Source: Planctomycetota bacterium | Lineage (GTDB): Bacteria > Planctomycetota > SKW154 | Assembly: GCA_026418755.1 (NCBI GenBank) | Contig: JAOAAR010000103.1 | Span: forward strand, 1-6,936 | Direction of reading: 5' to 3' | Length of the DNA: 6,936 bases | Part shown: positions 4,935-6,936 of the stretch, in pieces | Numbering within the stretch: the stretch's first letter is position 1 | Layout: every line of letters starts with the position of its first letter | Notes under the pieces: generated by a model | The model's input: only the letters and a program-made list of their open reading frames with translations | Told to the model about the DNA's origin: nothing | Database searches by the model: none | Program-made: the position numbers and the translations under genes

Positions 4935-6936
4935 ATGAGAAGGTTGTTTGTTATTCTCCTGACTTCTCTTCTAATGCCGCTATATGGTGACACCATTTTT
5001 CTGCAAAACGGCGAAGAGATAGAAGGAGAGATTGCCTCATTTGAGAACGGCAAGTTTAAGTTGAAGGACGGCAGGAGCGTGAAAGTGGATAATGTAAAAA
5101 GTGTGAAATTTGATGTAGCAAAGCAGGAGGGTAAGAAAGAGACATCGCAGGATGTGAAGAAATTGTTAGAAGATGCAAAGAAGGCGCAAGAGAAGTATCC
5201 ATATGCAGAGCACATCACGCTTCTTGACTGGGGTAGATATGAATTGACGAAAGAAGGGCACCATAATTACGAATACCACGCAGCGATTCTGATTTGCAAG
5301 AAAGAGGCGTTAAAGATTGCAAACCGTTCGCTTTATTTTGAGGAGGGTCGCTCAAAAGTTGAAGTGTTGATGTCCCGTTCTATCGCGCCTGACGGAACAG
5401 TTTGTGATTATGACCCTTCAAAGATGAAAATAGAGAGTCCGGCGGGGGAGGGAGAGTTTTACGATTATGGCAAATATGTGACATACTCCATACCGAAAGT
5501 TGAGGTAGGTTCAATTGTAGAATTCCGTTACCGCATTAACGAGTACAAGCCTTTTGACGCAAAAATGTTTTTCCCAAGTTGGTGGTTCGGAGGGAAGGAG
5601 CCCGTAGTCTTCTCCTATGTAGAGATAGTTGTGCCGAACGATGTAAAACTCTTCTACAAAACCTACGATATGGAGGAGAAAGAGTCTAAGCCGCGAATCT
5701 TAGTAGGCAAAGAGATGACGACTTACAGTTGGGAGTACAGGGATTTCCCTGGAATAATTGAAGAGCCGAATATGCCGAGTATAGGAGATGTCATTCCCCG
5801 CCTATACGGTTCGATTTTTAAGGATTGGGTCTATTTGAACCAATGGGCGTCGGAGCGGCTGGAGAAGAATATGAGGCTAACAGATGCAATCAAAAGTGCG
5901 GCGGAGAAGATTGTGCAAGATGCAAAAAGCGACGAGGAGAAAGTGGCAGCCGTTTATCACTGGGTCCAGCGCAACATCCGCTACATCTCCATAAAAGGCT
6001 CGATTATGTCAGGCATGTGCGGGCATCCCGCGTGGGAGACCTTACAGAAGGGCTACGGAGACTGCATAGATGTGGCGGTGTTGACCGCAACACTCCTACG
6101 CGCCCTCAACATCGAGGCATACCCCATATGGATACAAACAAATGACTCGGAAGCGCTCATCGACCTACCCAATTTCTTGGGAAACCACGCAATCACACAA
6201 GTCAAGTTAGGAAACAAATTCATCTTCCTTGACTCGACCGCAACAGACTACCGCTACCCTTATTTCCGTAACGATGACCACGGCACATACACTCACAATC
6301 CGCTCAGAGGAGTGGTTGAGCCGACACCTGTCCCGCCTCCAGAAGATAATATGCGCAACATCAAGTGCGAGGTGAGAATTCATCCTGATTTAAGCGCCAC
6401 TCTCGAACAACTCAACACCTACACTGGTACTTGGGAATCATGGGTGCGTGGATGGTTTCGCACCACCCCTCCTGAAGAGCATCAAAAGTTTATGGTGTCA
6501 ACTGCCAACAGTTACTACCCTGGCTCAAAACTGGTAGACTTCAAGTTGGAGAACACAGAAGATTTGTCAAAGGAGTTCAGATGGCATTACACCATAAATG
6601 TGGTTCGGTTCGGAACGACGGCAGGGGACTTTCTCATTTGTGGGATGCCTGATGTGGAGTACAATTTTTCCGAAGTAGCGCTTCCTTCACGCAGATACCC
6701 TATCCACTACACAACCTCCTATTGCGCCCGACATGTAATCACAGTGACAGCTCCTCCTGGATGGCGCGTATTCTACACTCCGAAGGAGGTGAAACTTCAA
6801 TGCGCTCATGCCGATTACGAAGCAAAGTACACTGTTTCAGAAGAAGGGCGCAAAATCCTATTCGAGGACAGATACCGCAGGCACTCGCGTAAAATCCCAG
6901 TGAAAGATTACGAAGATTACAAAAATTTTCTGGAGA
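4935..6936 (+). CDS. Secreted DUF3857/transglutaminase-like protein with intact Cys-His-Asp triad, 3'-truncated by window end
   Basis: The frame stays open from the ATG at 4935 to the end of the window (667 codons, no stop). It begins with a Sec-type signal peptide, MRRLFVILLTSLLMPLYG-D, without a lipobox Cys. Next comes a small beta domain (about 19-60; NGEEIEGEIASFENGKFKLK) equivalent to that of the upstream protein. A Lys/Glu helix (62-90) leads to a DUF3857-like region (about 100-280; RSIAPDGTV at 148-156, IPKVEVGSIVEFRYR at 186-200). The transglutaminase core (about 330-440) carries GYGDC with Cys377, GNHAITQV with His418, and FLDST with Asp433, the papain-like triad in the right order and spacing. 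A beta-rich C-terminal region follows. Families of this type include protein cross-linking enzymes, peptidases and amidases; which applies is not visible. Alignment with the end of the upstream paralogue suggests only about 15-20 codons are missing. Codon choice shifts near residue 310. Confidence 0.9.
   Translation, partial: MRRLFVILLTSLLMPLYGDTIFLQNGEEIEGEIASFENGKFKLKDGRSVKVDNVKSVKFDVAKQEGKKETSQDVKKLLEDAKKAQEKYPYAEHITLLDWGRYELTKEGHHNYEYHAAILICKKEALKIANRSLYFEEGRSKVEVLMSRSIAPDGTVCDYDPSKMKIESPAGEGEFYDYGKYVTYSIPKVEVGSIVEFRYRINEYKPFDAKMFFPSWWFGGKEPVVFSYVEIVVPNDVKLFYKTYDMEEKESKPRILVGKEMTTYSWEYRDFPGIIEEPNMPSIGDVIPRLYGSIFKDWVYLNQWASERLEKNMRLTDAIKSAAEKIVQDAKSDEEKVAAVYHWVQRNIRYISIKGSIMSGMCGHPAWETLQKGYGDCIDVAVLTATLLRALNIEAYPIWIQTNDSEALIDLPNFLGNHAITQVKLGNKFIFLDSTATDYRYPYFRNDDHGTYTHNPLRGVVEPTPVPPPEDNMRNIKCEVRIHPDLSATLEQLNTYTGTWESWVRGWFRTTPPEEHQKFMVSTANSYYPGSKLVDFKLENTEDLSKEFRWHYTINVVRFGTTAGDFLICGMPDVEYNFSEVALPSRRYPIHYTTSYCARHVITVTAPPGWRVFYTPKEVKLQCAHADYEAKYTVSEEGRKILFEDRYRRHSRKIPVKDYEDYKNFLE

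Noticed and set aside
4835..5218. Minus-strand open frame across the junction of the two transglutaminase genes
   Set aside because: Ser/Phe/Leu-rich antisense product crossing two well-supported genes, with no supporting start site.
5825..6145. 106-codon plus-strand frame inside the second transglutaminase gene
   Set aside because: It is out of frame with a gene that has clear domain motifs throughout; the Arg/His/Gly-rich translation looks like a shadow.
1..6936. tRNA, rRNA, CRISPR array, insertion sequence or phage genes
   Set aside because: Looked for cloverleaf ends, spaced repeats, transposase motifs and terminal inverted repeats on both strands by eye and saw none; the mosaic end at position 1 is a library adapter, not a mobile element.

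Overview
The window is the 5' end of an assembled contig from a bacterium. Its first 19 bases are the Tn5/Nextera mosaic-end adapter, so real genomic sequence starts at about position 20. The sequence is AT-leaning, has clear Shine-Dalgarno sites, and encodes Lys/Glu-rich proteins. A zinc-finger anti-sigma/ECF sigma pair and secreted transglutaminase-like proteins with an N-terminal 'NGE..xG' beta domain suggest an environmental Gram-negative, possibly from the Planctomycetes-Verrucomicrobia-Omnitrophota range. That placement is a guess: no rRNA or marker gene is present.

Layout, left to right. (1) 20-259, minus strand: the N-terminal 80 codons of an unrecognised small charged protein, with its own RBS and a perfect -10 box. 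(2) 361-395: a Rho-independent terminator that closes a minus-strand operon. (3) 432-2489, minus strand: a compact three-gene operon, transcribed in the order ECF sigma factor, zinc-finger (zf-HC2-type) membrane anti-sigma factor (4-base overlap), then an exported, almost wholly helical Lys/Glu/Pro-rich protein with two repeated halves. (4) 2490-2761: a 272-base divergent promoter region with an 8-9 bp inverted repeat. (5) 2762-4924, plus strand: a 720-residue lipoprotein with the DUF3857/transglutaminase architecture in which all three catalytic residues appear to be lost. (6) 4935-6936, plus strand: a second, non-lipidated paralogue with an intact Cys-His-Asp triad, cut by the window end probably only a little short of its C-terminus.

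How the parts may work together: the left operon looks like an envelope signalling module, with the exported helical protein as a candidate sensor or effector acting on the anti-sigma factor. The divergent right operon pairs a membrane-anchored pseudo-transglutaminase with a secreted, probably active papain-like transglutaminase or protease. Sharing one intergenic region raises the possibility that the sigma factor controls the right operon, but nothing in the sequence proves it. The strongest point for follow-up is the dead/live paralogue pair. A second is the change in codon preference inside the second transglutaminase gene.
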